The notes under the pieces are model-generated. The model made no database searches and was not told the DNA's origin. It worked only from the letters and a program-made list of their open reading frames with translations. Of a stretch of 16,092 bases of DNA, positions 1-6,303 are shown one piece after another. The DNA is taken from NCBI GenBank assembly GCA_903868375.1, contig CAIPVD010000174.1, positions 1 to 16,092 of the forward strand. The letters are read 5' to 3'. Position numbers and translations under genes: made by a program. Each line of letters opens with the position of its first letter. Positions within the stretch are counted from its first letter, which is position 1. Source of the DNA: an uncultured delta proteobacterium. GTDB taxonomy: Bacteria; UBA10199; GCA-002796325; 1-14-0-20-49-13.

Positions 1-1
1 C

Positions 2-1006
2 GTCAGTATCATTTCTTATATCCTGGTAGGCTATGTGAAAGATTCCGTCCGTTCCAGCGAAGCGGCACTTAAATATATTTTGTATGGTGCGGTCGCATCC
101 GGAATCTTTCTATATGGCGCCAGCATCTACTACGGCATGACCGGCTCACTCTATATATCCAACATTGCGTCGGTAGCCGTGGCGCCACTAGCCGGAATTT
201 TCATGCTTGCAGGATTTCTTTATAAGATCGCAGCGGTTCCAATGCATGCCTGGTGCCCCGACGCATATGAAGGCGCGCCGACACCCATTACCGCATTCTT
301 ATCCGTGGCCCCTAAAGCCGCAGGGTTTGCGGTGCTTATGAGGGTTACTTCCGAACTTGGCGTCCAGTTCCATTGGCCGATCGTCATTGCGGTGATATCT
401 GCTGTAACGATGACATTCGGCAACCTGGTCGCCATCCCGCAGCTGAACTTGAAAAGGCTTCTTGCCTATTCATCTATTGCCCACGCCGGATACCTGCTTA
501 TGGGCGTTGCCTGTTTCTCTCCGAAGGGTAACGAGGCGGTCTATTTTTATTTCGTGGCGTATCTCATCATGAACTTAGGCGCATTCCTGGTCGTTCAGAT
601 CATCGGCGATCAGTTTGGAAGTGAAACGCTTGAAACATATGCAGGCCTTGGCCGCCGCGGTGCATATGGCGCAATTTTAGGCGTTGCGATGACGATATTT
701 CTTTTATCGCTCACCGGCGTGCCACCATTCATTGGCTTTATAGGCAAGTTCTATATGTTCTCGGCGGTTATCGAGGCAAAGCTCTATTGGCTTGCCATCG
801 TCGGTATCATTAATAGCGTGATCTCGCTCTATTATTACATGCGGATAGTCAGGGCTATATTCTTCGAGGCGCCAAAAGATACGTCGAAAGTTGTGGTCCA
901 AAGCCGCCGCCTTGCAACTATAATGGTCGGCCTATCTCTAGCCACGGTCACCTTCGGCCTCGCCTGGCAATGGATAGCGACTCTCATCCATAGTATATCC
1001 AGCTGA
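2..1006 (+). CDS. nuoN: NADH-quinone oxidoreductase subunit N, 5'-truncated by window edge
   Basis: Membrane subunit of respiratory complex I, one of the antiporter-like proton channels in the inner membrane. The frame is open to the left edge, so the true start lies outside; a GTG at 35 is not the start because the residues before it (VSIISYILVGY) already match the family. Visible are about nine hydrophobic helices, the conserved lysine loop (KIAAVPMHAWCPDAYEGAP, about residues 75-93 of the fragment), a second conserved lysine in LKRLLAYSSIAHAGYLLMG, and the family C-terminal block around GKFYMF. About 334 residues remain, roughly the C-terminal two thirds. It ends with TGA at 1004-1006 followed at once by a hairpin terminator, as expected for the last gene of a nuo operon. 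The other nuo genes would lie upstream, outside the window. Confidence 0.95.
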   Translation, partial: VSIISYILVGYVKDSVRSSEAALKYILYGAVASGIFLYGASIYYGMTGSLYISNIASVAVAPLAGIFMLAGFLYKIAAVPMHAWCPDAYEGAPTPITAFLSVAPKAAGFAVLMRVTSELGVQFHWPIVIAVISAVTMTFGNLVAIPQLNLKRLLAYSSIAHAGYLLMGVACFSPKGNEAVYFYFVAYLIMNLGAFLVVQIIGDQFGSETLETYAGLGRRGAYGAILGVAMTIFLLSLTGVPPFIGFIGKFYMFSAVIEAKLYWLAIVGIINSVISLYYYMRIVRAIFFEAPKDTSKVVVQSRRLATIMVGLSLATVTFGLAWQWIATLIHSISS

Positions 1007-1050
1007 CCACTTTGCACCTCGTAGGTGCAATAAGTGGTTATAATTGTTTA
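1006..1050 (+). terminator. Hairpin terminator after nuoN
   Basis: Two 7-base arms on each side (ACCACTT then TGCACCT at 1006-1019; AGGTGCA and AAGTGGT at 1023-1029 and 1032-1038) pair around a three-base loop, with a 2-base bulge at 1030-1031. A T-rich but interrupted tail (TTATAATTGTTT) follows. The position directly after the nuoN stop supports a transcription terminator; the tail is not a clean U run. Confidence 0.7.
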
Positions 1051-1094
1051 AAATGGCTATTATAGAGAGTGTTGAAAATTAACAAAAAAAGTAC

Positions 1095-1121
1095 GCAACT
1101 ATTTTGCGAGAGTGCCGATAA
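1095..1121 (+). promoter_or_regulatory. Sigma-28 (FliA)-like promoter box, copy 1
   Basis: GCCGATAA at 1114-1121 is identical to the classical sigma-28 -10 element. GCAA lies exactly 15 bases upstream (1095-1098), where sigma-28 promoters carry TAAA, so the -35 is a half match. The same arrangement with the same spacing occurs at 6236-6262 before another unrecognised gene. An A-run precedes both copies. The sigma-28 assignment is an inference from the consensus; no sigma factor gene is in the window. Confidence 0.5.
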
Positions 1122-1128
1122 TACTGTC

Positions 1129-1674
1129 ATGACAGACATTCTTTTAAAGGATTGTGAAGTTACAAAAGTTGCCGCTGAACCGGTCGTTCTTAAATGCAAT
1201 ATAGATGGCGGCGGGACGGCCAAGGTCGCGGCAGATGTCTTCGGCATTCCGCATGTCGTAAACGACGGGGAAAAGAACTATTGTTCACCTGAATATGTAC
1301 GCGCCCAAAAGAAAGATGCTCCGATCGATTGTCATCTCGCAACGATCAGATATGGAAATGGCGAAAAAGTGATGGAGCTTGTCAGGGCCGTCGTGAACGT
1401 TCGCAAGAGCCTTTATAATGAAGCGAGGGCTTTATTGATAGAAGTGATGAAGGCCCCGGGCAATTATAAGTTAGACGTCGATCTTAAAGATCGAAAATTC
1501 AAAATAAGCACCGTAGATGGAAAGACTCTCTTGGATGCTACCACCGTAAATTCTGAACAGAAAGTAACGATCAGAGGCGAAAAGGAAAAAACATTTTATC
1601 TTCTTCCAAGTGAAGCCTCTTGGATGTTCGGCTCCATTCAAAGACTTGTCAGCTTAAAACCCGCGAAAGAATAA
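1129..1674 (+). CDS. Unrecognised protein, 181 aa
   Basis: I do not recognise this family. The protein is soluble-looking, with no signal peptide or membrane helix. It has three cysteines in its first 75 or so residues and a mid-region helix-like stretch (MELVRAVVNVRKSLYNEARALLIEV). The C-terminal half alternates short charged and hydrophobic strands, which suggests beta structure. An open frame runs back to GTG 1069 (201 aa), but that start would put the promoter-like box inside the gene and has no ribosome binding site. ATG 1129 lies 8 bases after the -10 box, so the predicted transcript would be leaderless or nearly so; there is no Shine-Dalgarno for it either. The gene ends at 1674 and the convergent dCMP deaminase stop begins at the next base. 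Confidence 0.6.
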   Translation: MTDILLKDCEVTKVAAEPVVLKCNIDGGGTAKVAADVFGIPHVVNDGEKNYCSPEYVRAQKKDAPIDCHLATIRYGNGEKVMELVRAVVNVRKSLYNEARALLIEVMKAPGNYKLDVDLKDRKFKISTVDGKTLLDATTVNSEQKVTIRGEKEKTFYLLPSEASWMFGSIQRLVSLKPAKE

Positions 1675-2679
1675 TTATTGCTTGTTTTCTAATTGTCTAA
1701 CTTTGACGCCGGCCTGGCCCAAAAGCTGCATCGGTATCTTTTCCATCGGATATGCCTGCGAATAGATGACCTCTTCGATGCCGGAATTGATGATGAGCTT
1801 CGTGCAGCGCAGGCACGGCGAATATGTAGAGTAAAGCGTGGCTCCCGATATGCGAACGCCGTGATAAGCCGCCTGTGCAATCGCATTTTCTTCTGCATGT
1901 GCGCAGAGGCATTCATCTAAATGCTCGCCCGATTTTCCGAACGTGTGACAGCGCGGGCAGCCGCCTTCATTGCAATTCTTTATCCCGCGCGGCGTTCCAT
2001 TATAACCTGTAGAAATAACTCGGTGGTCGCGAACTATTACAGCGGCAACTTTTCGCTTGATACAATTTGAACGAAGCGCCGCAACCATCGCTATCTGCAT
2101 AAAGTATTCGTCCCAAGACGGGCGCGTTAGATTTGCGGAGAGGGCGCGTAGCACCTGCCTCACTTCATCGTTTAGTTCTTCGAGTGTGCCGTTATTTTCC
2201 ACCTTTGCATCTGCCATGTCGCATGTGCGGTTCAGCTGCTGCGTATTTGGGTTGTTCGAACCGGCCTCTGCCGCTTCAAGTTTTAAAAATGCATCGTAAT
2301 CTTGGGGGTCGTTCTCCCTGGCGCGTGCTTTCAGGCGCTCGAACCGAAGCTTTGTTTCTGCATCGACCATAAGCAGATAAAAATCTCTTCTTCTTCGGAG
2401 CGCTTCGACCTCGAACGGGTTGCGGATGGAATCGATTATGTAGTTCTTTTCCGGGTCGAGCTTGGCCAAGACGCGTTCCGCCAAAATAGATGGGCCGAAA
2501 TTTGCTCGCAGTTCATTCGCGGTGGTAATAAGTATGTCGCGAGTTATCTTTTGGCCGCGCGTGGTTATCTCTTCGCGAACGGCATCAGACAGCGAATGAT
2601 AATGGTATCCCATCGACTTTAAAAAATCAGACGCCATCCCCTTGCCGCTGCCGTTCTTGCCTGTAAGTCCGATTATCAT
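1675..2679 (-). CDS. Fused P-loop kinase-like domain and dCMP deaminase
   Basis: Predicted deoxycytidylate deaminase, which converts dCMP to dUMP for thymidylate synthesis, with an N-terminal P-loop domain. From ATG 2679 (334 aa): residues 4-14 are a Walker A loop (GLTGKNGSGKG) in a dephospho-CoA-kinase-like domain reaching to about residue 180. Residues about 187-330 are the deaminase, with zinc and catalytic motif HAEEN (H261, E263), PCLRC (C289, C292) and a cysteine-rich insert CNEGGCPRCH (from about 236) likely to bind a second zinc. From memory, the layout, the insert and the C-terminal QAYPMEKIPM...AGVKVRQ block resemble yeast Dcd1 more than short bacterial ComEB. An upstream ATG at 2718 is in frame, but 2679 places the start just before the P-loop strand. 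No strong ribosome binding site is seen. The same domain order is found in antiphage DcdV/AvcD proteins, which are longer. Confidence 0.85.
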   Translation of the reverse strand: MIIGLTGKNGSGKGMASDFLKSMGYHYHSLSDAVREEITTRGQKITRDILITTANELRANFGPSILAERVLAKLDPEKNYIIDSIRNPFEVEALRRRRDFYLLMVDAETKLRFERLKARARENDPQDYDAFLKLEAAEAGSNNPNTQQLNRTCDMADAKVENNGTLEELNDEVRQVLRALSANLTRPSWDEYFMQIAMVAALRSNCIKRKVAAVIVRDHRVISTGYNGTPRGIKNCNEGGCPRCHTFGKSGEHLDECLCAHAEENAIAQAAYHGVRISGATLYSTYSPCLRCTKLIINSGIEEVIYSQAYPMEKIPMQLLGQAGVKVRQLENKQ

Positions 2680-2787
2680 AGGTGGGAAGCCTATAGCAAC
2701 GGCCCGCGCAAAATGCAAGTGCAGTTAGAAATTGACGCAAATCCATCCTTGACTATCCGGGCTAAATTGGTCATTTATCCCTTCCAA
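2680..2787. promoter_or_regulatory. Divergent intergenic region between dCMP deaminase and dxs
   Basis: This 108-base region separates two divergent starts and should hold both promoters. For the reverse gene, TTGCAT and TATAGG separated by 17 bases (TATAGG on the reverse strand at 2695-2690) form a fair sigma-70 candidate that would start transcription only a few bases before ATG 2679. For dxs, TTGACT at 2749-2754 is a good -35, but no convincing -10 follows at 16-18 bases. Neither is certain. Confidence 0.35.
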
Positions 2788-4758
2788 ATGGCAATACTAC
2801 CGCATATCGACAGTCCGGCGGACCTACGCAAAGTTCCACAGGAACGCCTTTCCGTACTCGCAAAAGAGATCCGCGAATATATGGTGGACGTCGTTTCCAA
2901 GACAGGTGGACATTTAGCGCCGAGTCTTGGCGTTGTAGAGCTCACCATGGCGCTTCATTATTCATTCGATACGCCGAACGACAAGATCATTTGGGACGTT
3001 AGCCACCAGGCTTACGCGCACAAGATACTGACTGGCAGAAGAAAAGAGTTCGCAACGCTTCGCCAGCCGGGTGGACTTTCCGGTTTCACAAAGAGGAGCG
3101 AAAGCATTTACGATCCGTTCGGAACGGGGCACTCTTCAACTTCAATATCGGCGGCTTTAGGCATCGCCAAGGCATTTAAGAAAAGTGGCGTAGATAAACG
3201 CGCGATTGCGGTAATTGGCGATGGTGCTATGACGGGCGGCCTTGCGTTTGAAGGCCTCAACCAGGCCGGCTTCAAGACCGGCAACCTCATCGTAGTGCTT
3301 AACGATAACGAAATGTCGATATCCCCGAACGTCGGCGCGCTATCCAAATTCTTTTCGATGCACATGTACAGCAAGCGTGGGACGAAATGGCGCCGCTGGT
3401 TCAAGCGTATGGCTGCAAAATTTGTCCCCAGCAGAAGCAAGATGCTCTATAAATTGGCGCGCCGTGCCGAAGAGGTTGCGACCGGATTTTTCACACCGGG
3501 TTTCATGTTCGAATCTTTCGGCTTCAATTATATCGGCCCGCTCGACGGCCACAATTTGGATGAATTAATAAGGGTCTTTAAAGACATAAACGAAACGCCC
3601 ATCGGCGAGACGCCGATACTGATCCACGTAATTACAAGGAAGGGTGTTGGATATAAACATTCCGAAGAGAACCCGACCAAGTTCCACGGAGTCGCCCCGT
3701 TCAATAAAGAAACGGGCGCGGTGCTTTCATCTAATGGAAAAATTTCTTACACGCAGGCGGCTGGAGAAACGATCCTGGAGCTTGCAAAGAAAGATAAAAC
3801 AATTGTCGGTATCACTGCCGCAATGTCAACAGGTACCGGACTTGAAGCAATGGCGAAAGCGCTCCCTGACCAGTTCTACGATGTCGGTATTGCAGAGGGG
3901 CACGCAGTTACCTTTGCTGCAGGGTTATCTACGGAAGGCTATCGGCCGGTATTTGCCGTCTATTCTTCATTTCTGCAGCGCGCATACGATCATGTGCTTC
4001 ACGATGTTTGCCTGCAGAATTTGCCCGTGACGCTTGCGATAGACCGTGCAGGGTTAGTTGGAGACGATGGCCCAACACACCACGGCGTTTTCGATCTTTC
4101 GTTTCTGCGCCAGATGCCGAATATGGTCGTTATGGCCCCGCGCGACGAGAACATGCTTAAACACATGCTCTATACCGCCATTTATTCTGGAAAACCGTGC
4201 GCCGTTCGTTATCCCCGCGGAAGTGCGGTAGGTGTGCCGGTAGATAAAGAATATAAAAAAATAGAGATAGGTAAGATGGAAATGATTCACGGAAACGCAA
4301 CTTCTGGCATCGCCATAATTGCCATAGGCAACTGCGTTTGGAGCGCTGTCGAGGCCGCGAAACAACTTGCGAAGCTCGGCATTGATGCCTCTGTCATTGA
4401 TGCGCGCTTCGTTAAGCCGCTGGACACCGAAATGTTGCTGAACCTTTCAAAAAATTGTTCCAACTGGCTAACGGTGGAAGAAAACGTGCTTGCAGGAGGC
4501 TTTGGTTCCGCGATAGGCGAATGGTTGGTTGAATGTGGCATTAAGAATGTAAATTTAAAAATGTTAGGACTCCCGGACAAATTCATAGAACAGGGACCTC
4601 AAGCCCTGCTTAGGTCGAAGTATGGGATAGATGCGGAAGGTATAGCAAAGGTGGCTAAAGAAATATGGACGAACGAAAAAACATCTGCGAGATCGGGCGA
4701 CGTCTTGCAGAAAAAGGGTTCATTGCAGCAACCGACGGAAACATCAGCTGCAAAATAG
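2788..4758 (+). CDS. dxs: 1-deoxy-D-xylulose-5-phosphate synthase
   Basis: Thiamine-diphosphate enzyme that condenses pyruvate and glyceraldehyde 3-phosphate to DXP, the first step of the MEP isoprenoid pathway. From ATG 2788 it has 656 residues and begins like the family (HIDSPADLRKVP). The cofactor motif is GDGAMTGG at 144-151 with a downstream LNDNEMSISPNVG. The substrate/cofactor histidine is in SHQAY (H73), and the catalytic glutamate is E370 in GIAEGHAVTFAAG, the same residue number as in E. coli from memory. Most Dxs proteins have Q after that glutamate; here it is G. The longer frame from 2713 is rejected because it reaches into the divergent gene's upstream region and adds non-family residues. 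The family normally ends near the AKEIW at about 4665; here some 31 further residues are read through the start of the aldolase gene. Confidence 0.96.
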   Translation: MAILPHIDSPADLRKVPQERLSVLAKEIREYMVDVVSKTGGHLAPSLGVVELTMALHYSFDTPNDKIIWDVSHQAYAHKILTGRRKEFATLRQPGGLSGFTKRSESIYDPFGTGHSSTSISAALGIAKAFKKSGVDKRAIAVIGDGAMTGGLAFEGLNQAGFKTGNLIVVLNDNEMSISPNVGALSKFFSMHMYSKRGTKWRRWFKRMAAKFVPSRSKMLYKLARRAEEVATGFFTPGFMFESFGFNYIGPLDGHNLDELIRVFKDINETPIGETPILIHVITRKGVGYKHSEENPTKFHGVAPFNKETGAVLSSNGKISYTQAAGETILELAKKDKTIVGITAAMSTGTGLEAMAKALPDQFYDVGIAEGHAVTFAAGLSTEGYRPVFAVYSSFLQRAYDHVLHDVCLQNLPVTLAIDRAGLVGDDGPTHHGVFDLSFLRQMPNMVVMAPRDENMLKHMLYTAIYSGKPCAVRYPRGSAVGVPVDKEYKKIEIGKMEMIHGNATSGIAIIAIGNCVWSAVEAAKQLAKLGIDASVIDARFVKPLDTEMLLNLSKNCSNWLTVEENVLAGGFGSAIGEWLVECGIKNVNLKMLGLPDKFIEQGPQALLRSKYGIDAEGIAKVAKEIWTNEKTSARSGDVLQKKGSLQQPTETSAAK

Positions 4759-5303
4759 CTCCTAATAAAATTTTGATAACACCCACAGGCGTACCGAAGG
4801 GCGAGTTGAATCCCATCGACATCGTTGTGATCGATCTTTCCGGGAGGGTTGTTTCCGGAAAAAACAAACCATCGGGCGAGATGTTTACACACCTTGCCGT
4901 CTACAACTCAAGGCCAGATGTAAAAGCCGTTGTTCACGCACATTTGCCGCATGTAACCGCATTGTCCGTTGCGGGAATTAAGCTCGACAAAGCGGTTCTC
5001 CCAGAAACATTCGTTATGATGGGGAATATTTCCACCGCATCTTATGCAACGCCGTCTTCTTACGAAGGTGCGGCAGCAATAAAGAAGGTCATCAAAAATT
5101 CCAATGCGGTGATTCTCGACAGACATGGAGCGATGGCTTTCGGTTCTTCGTTAAACGAAGCATATAACAGGCTCGAAAAGTTGGAGCACACCGCAAAGGT
5201 AGCGGCTCTTGCAAAGATGATGGGGCGGGTGAAATATTTGAACCGACACCAGGTTAAAAAATTGAAGGAACTGAAAGGGAAATTATATGGAACCAAAAGA
5301 TAG
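4665..5303 (+). CDS. Class II aldolase/adducin family protein (FucA-like)
   Basis: Zinc-dependent sugar-phosphate aldolase or dehydratase fold, 212 residues. The motifs line up almost residue for residue with E. coli fuculose-1-phosphate aldolase: DGNIS at 24-28, TPTG at 39-42, catalytic glutamate E72 in KPSGEMF, zinc ligands H91 and H93 in VVHAHLPH, and H154 in DRHGAMAFG. The substrate cannot be read from the sequence; candidates are fuculose-1-phosphate, 5-deoxyribulose-1-phosphate, or methylthioribulose-1-phosphate (MtnB or Ald2-like). The start must lie upstream of the DGNIS codons (4734-4748), so the 94-base overlap with dxs is real. AGGTGG at 4649-4654 may serve as ribosome binding site. 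The gene overlaps pyrF by 17 bases, and all three are probably co-translated. Placement beside dxs is suggestive only, although some salvage pathways using this fold feed DXP or DHAP. Confidence 0.88.
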   Translation: MDERKNICEIGRRLAEKGFIAATDGNISCKIAPNKILITPTGVPKGELNPIDIVVIDLSGRVVSGKNKPSGEMFTHLAVYNSRPDVKAVVHAHLPHVTALSVAGIKLDKAVLPETFVMMGNISTASYATPSSYEGAAAIKKVIKNSNAVILDRHGAMAFGSSLNEAYNRLEKLEHTAKVAALAKMMGRVKYLNRHQVKKLKELKGKLYGTKR

Positions 5304-6024
5304 GATAATAGTTGCGCTCGACGCCTCTCGCCTTGCCGATGCAGTAAATATAGCAAAAGATGTTGGGCCAAATGTCGGAGCGTTGAAGGTGGGGCTCGAG
5401 ATACTAATGTCCGAGGGCGCACCGCAGGTCGTCCGCGAAATATCCAAGTACGGAAAAATATTTTTCGACGGAAAGTTTAAGGATATTCCAAATACAGTGG
5501 CAGGCGCCTCCAAAGCAGCAACACGCGCAGGGTCCTGGATGTTCAATGTTCATTGTTTGGGCGGAGTGCCCATGATGGCGAAGGCAAAAGAAGCCTCCAT
5601 TTTAGAGGCGAAGACGTTGGGTATTACGCCGCCGCTAGTGATAGGTGTAACGATACTTACAAGCTTCGACGCCAAGACGATAAATGAGCTTGGTTTCGAT
5701 AACGTCCGTGATGAACTGGAACTAAAGCACCTTGTTGTGCGCCTGGCACAGCTTGCGAAACAGGCCGGATTAGATGGCGTTGTCGCATCGCCGTTAGAAA
5801 TAGAAGCGATTCGCGCAGCTTGCGGAAATGATTTCTTGATCGTAACTCCCGGCGTTCGCCCTTTATGGGCGGCGGCGAACGATCAAAAGCGCATCATGAC
5901 ACCTGGCGAAGCGGTGAAAGCTGGTGCAAATTATATAGTGATAGGGCGACCGATCACCAACCCGCCGAAAGAGATCGGCACTCCTGCAGATGCGGTGAAG
6001 AAGATCGTGGCCGAATTATCTTAA
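5287..6024 (+). CDS. pyrF: Orotidine-5'-phosphate decarboxylase
   Basis: Cytoplasmic enzyme that decarboxylates OMP to UMP, the last step of pyrimidine synthesis. It has 245 residues, the normal size. The TIM-barrel active site is visible: D11 in VALD, K34 in ALKVG, and the D-x-K-x-x-D motif FFDGKFKDIPNTV (D61, K63, D66). The phosphate-binding C-terminal motifs are TPGVRP and IVIGRPIT. ATG 5287 has AAGGGA 7 bases upstream and lies inside the last codons of the aldolase gene, suggesting translational coupling. pyrE, the previous pathway step, lies about 1.5 kb downstream on the same strand, separated by the tag remnant and an unrecognised gene. Confidence 0.96.
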   Translation: MEPKDRIIVALDASRLADAVNIAKDVGPNVGALKVGLEILMSEGAPQVVREISKYGKIFFDGKFKDIPNTVAGASKAATRAGSWMFNVHCLGGVPMMAKAKEASILEAKTLGITPPLVIGVTILTSFDAKTINELGFDNVRDELELKHLVVRLAQLAKQAGLDGVVASPLEIEAIRAACGNDFLIVTPGVRPLWAAANDQKRIMTPGEAVKAGANYIVIGRPITNPPKEIGTPADAVKKIVAELS

Positions 6025-6030
6025 CTTATT

Positions 6031-6303
6031 ATGCCCATCACTCGATGCTTATGGCCTGGTGACGATCCGCTCTATCTAGAATATCATGACAAAGAGTGGG
6101 GCGTTCCCATCCACGACGACAGAAAACTCTTCGAGTTCCTTATTTTAGAGGGGATGCAGGCCTGCGGCATGGTAAATGACCATTTAGTCAGCTGTTTTAG
6201 GTACAAAAAAGTGCCAAAAAAAGTTAAAAAAGTTAGCAACTTATTTTGCGGGGTGCCGATATACTACCCAACAGGAGGAATATTATGGGAACGGTTACTT
6301 TAA
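6031..6303 (+). pseudogene. tag: Internally deleted DNA-3-methyladenine glycosylase I (mini-Tag)
   Basis: A 90-codon frame whose two ends match Tag while the middle is missing. Residues 5-41 (RCLWPGDDPLYLEYHDKEWG to LEG) match the Tag N-terminus, which in E. coli is RCGW...DPLYIAYHDNEWGVP...LEGQQAG. Residues 42-58 (MQACGMVNDHLVSCFRY) match the Tag C-terminus (FMQACGLVNDHVVGC). About 125 residues normally between them are gone, including the helix-hairpin-helix core, but the join is in frame. The four zinc ligands of Tag remain with family spacing (C6, H19, H51, C55), as does the base-recognition glutamate (E40). The join falls at 6154-6165, where both original segments would encode MQA, so a deletion between short repeats is the simplest origin. 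After residue 58 the frame reads the next gene's promoter. It starts 6 bases after pyrF. A glycosylase is unlikely; an assembly collapse or a small zinc-binding peptide are alternatives. Confidence 0.8.
6236..6262 (+). promoter_or_regulatory. Sigma-28 (FliA)-like promoter box, copy 2
   Basis: GCCGATAT at 6255-6262 with GCAA exactly 15 bases upstream (6236-6239). The spacer shares ATTTTGCG and a final G-rich GGT/AGT with copy 1 at 1095-1121, and the total length is the same. It is preceded by runs of A (6204-6231). Transcription would start near 6270, just before the strong AGGAGG of the following gene. The box lies inside the 3' part of the tag remnant frame. Confidence 0.55.

Noticed and set aside
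1069..1128. GTG 1069 as start of the first unrecognised gene
   Set aside because: No ribosome binding site, and the promoter-like box would be internal; not fully excluded.
1675..2679. Antiphage DcdV/AvcD deaminase system
   Set aside because: Domain order agrees, but the protein is much shorter than AvcD as I recall it, more like yeast Dcd1, and no defence gene or regulatory RNA was seen next to it.
2713..2787. Upstream extension of dxs from ATG 2713
   Set aside because: The added 25 residues do not resemble Dxs and run into the divergent gene's leader.
3601..3620. Further GCCGATA matches (in dxs, at 6388, and in ksgA near 15335)
   Set aside because: All are inside codons of conserved genes and lack GCAA 15 bases upstream.
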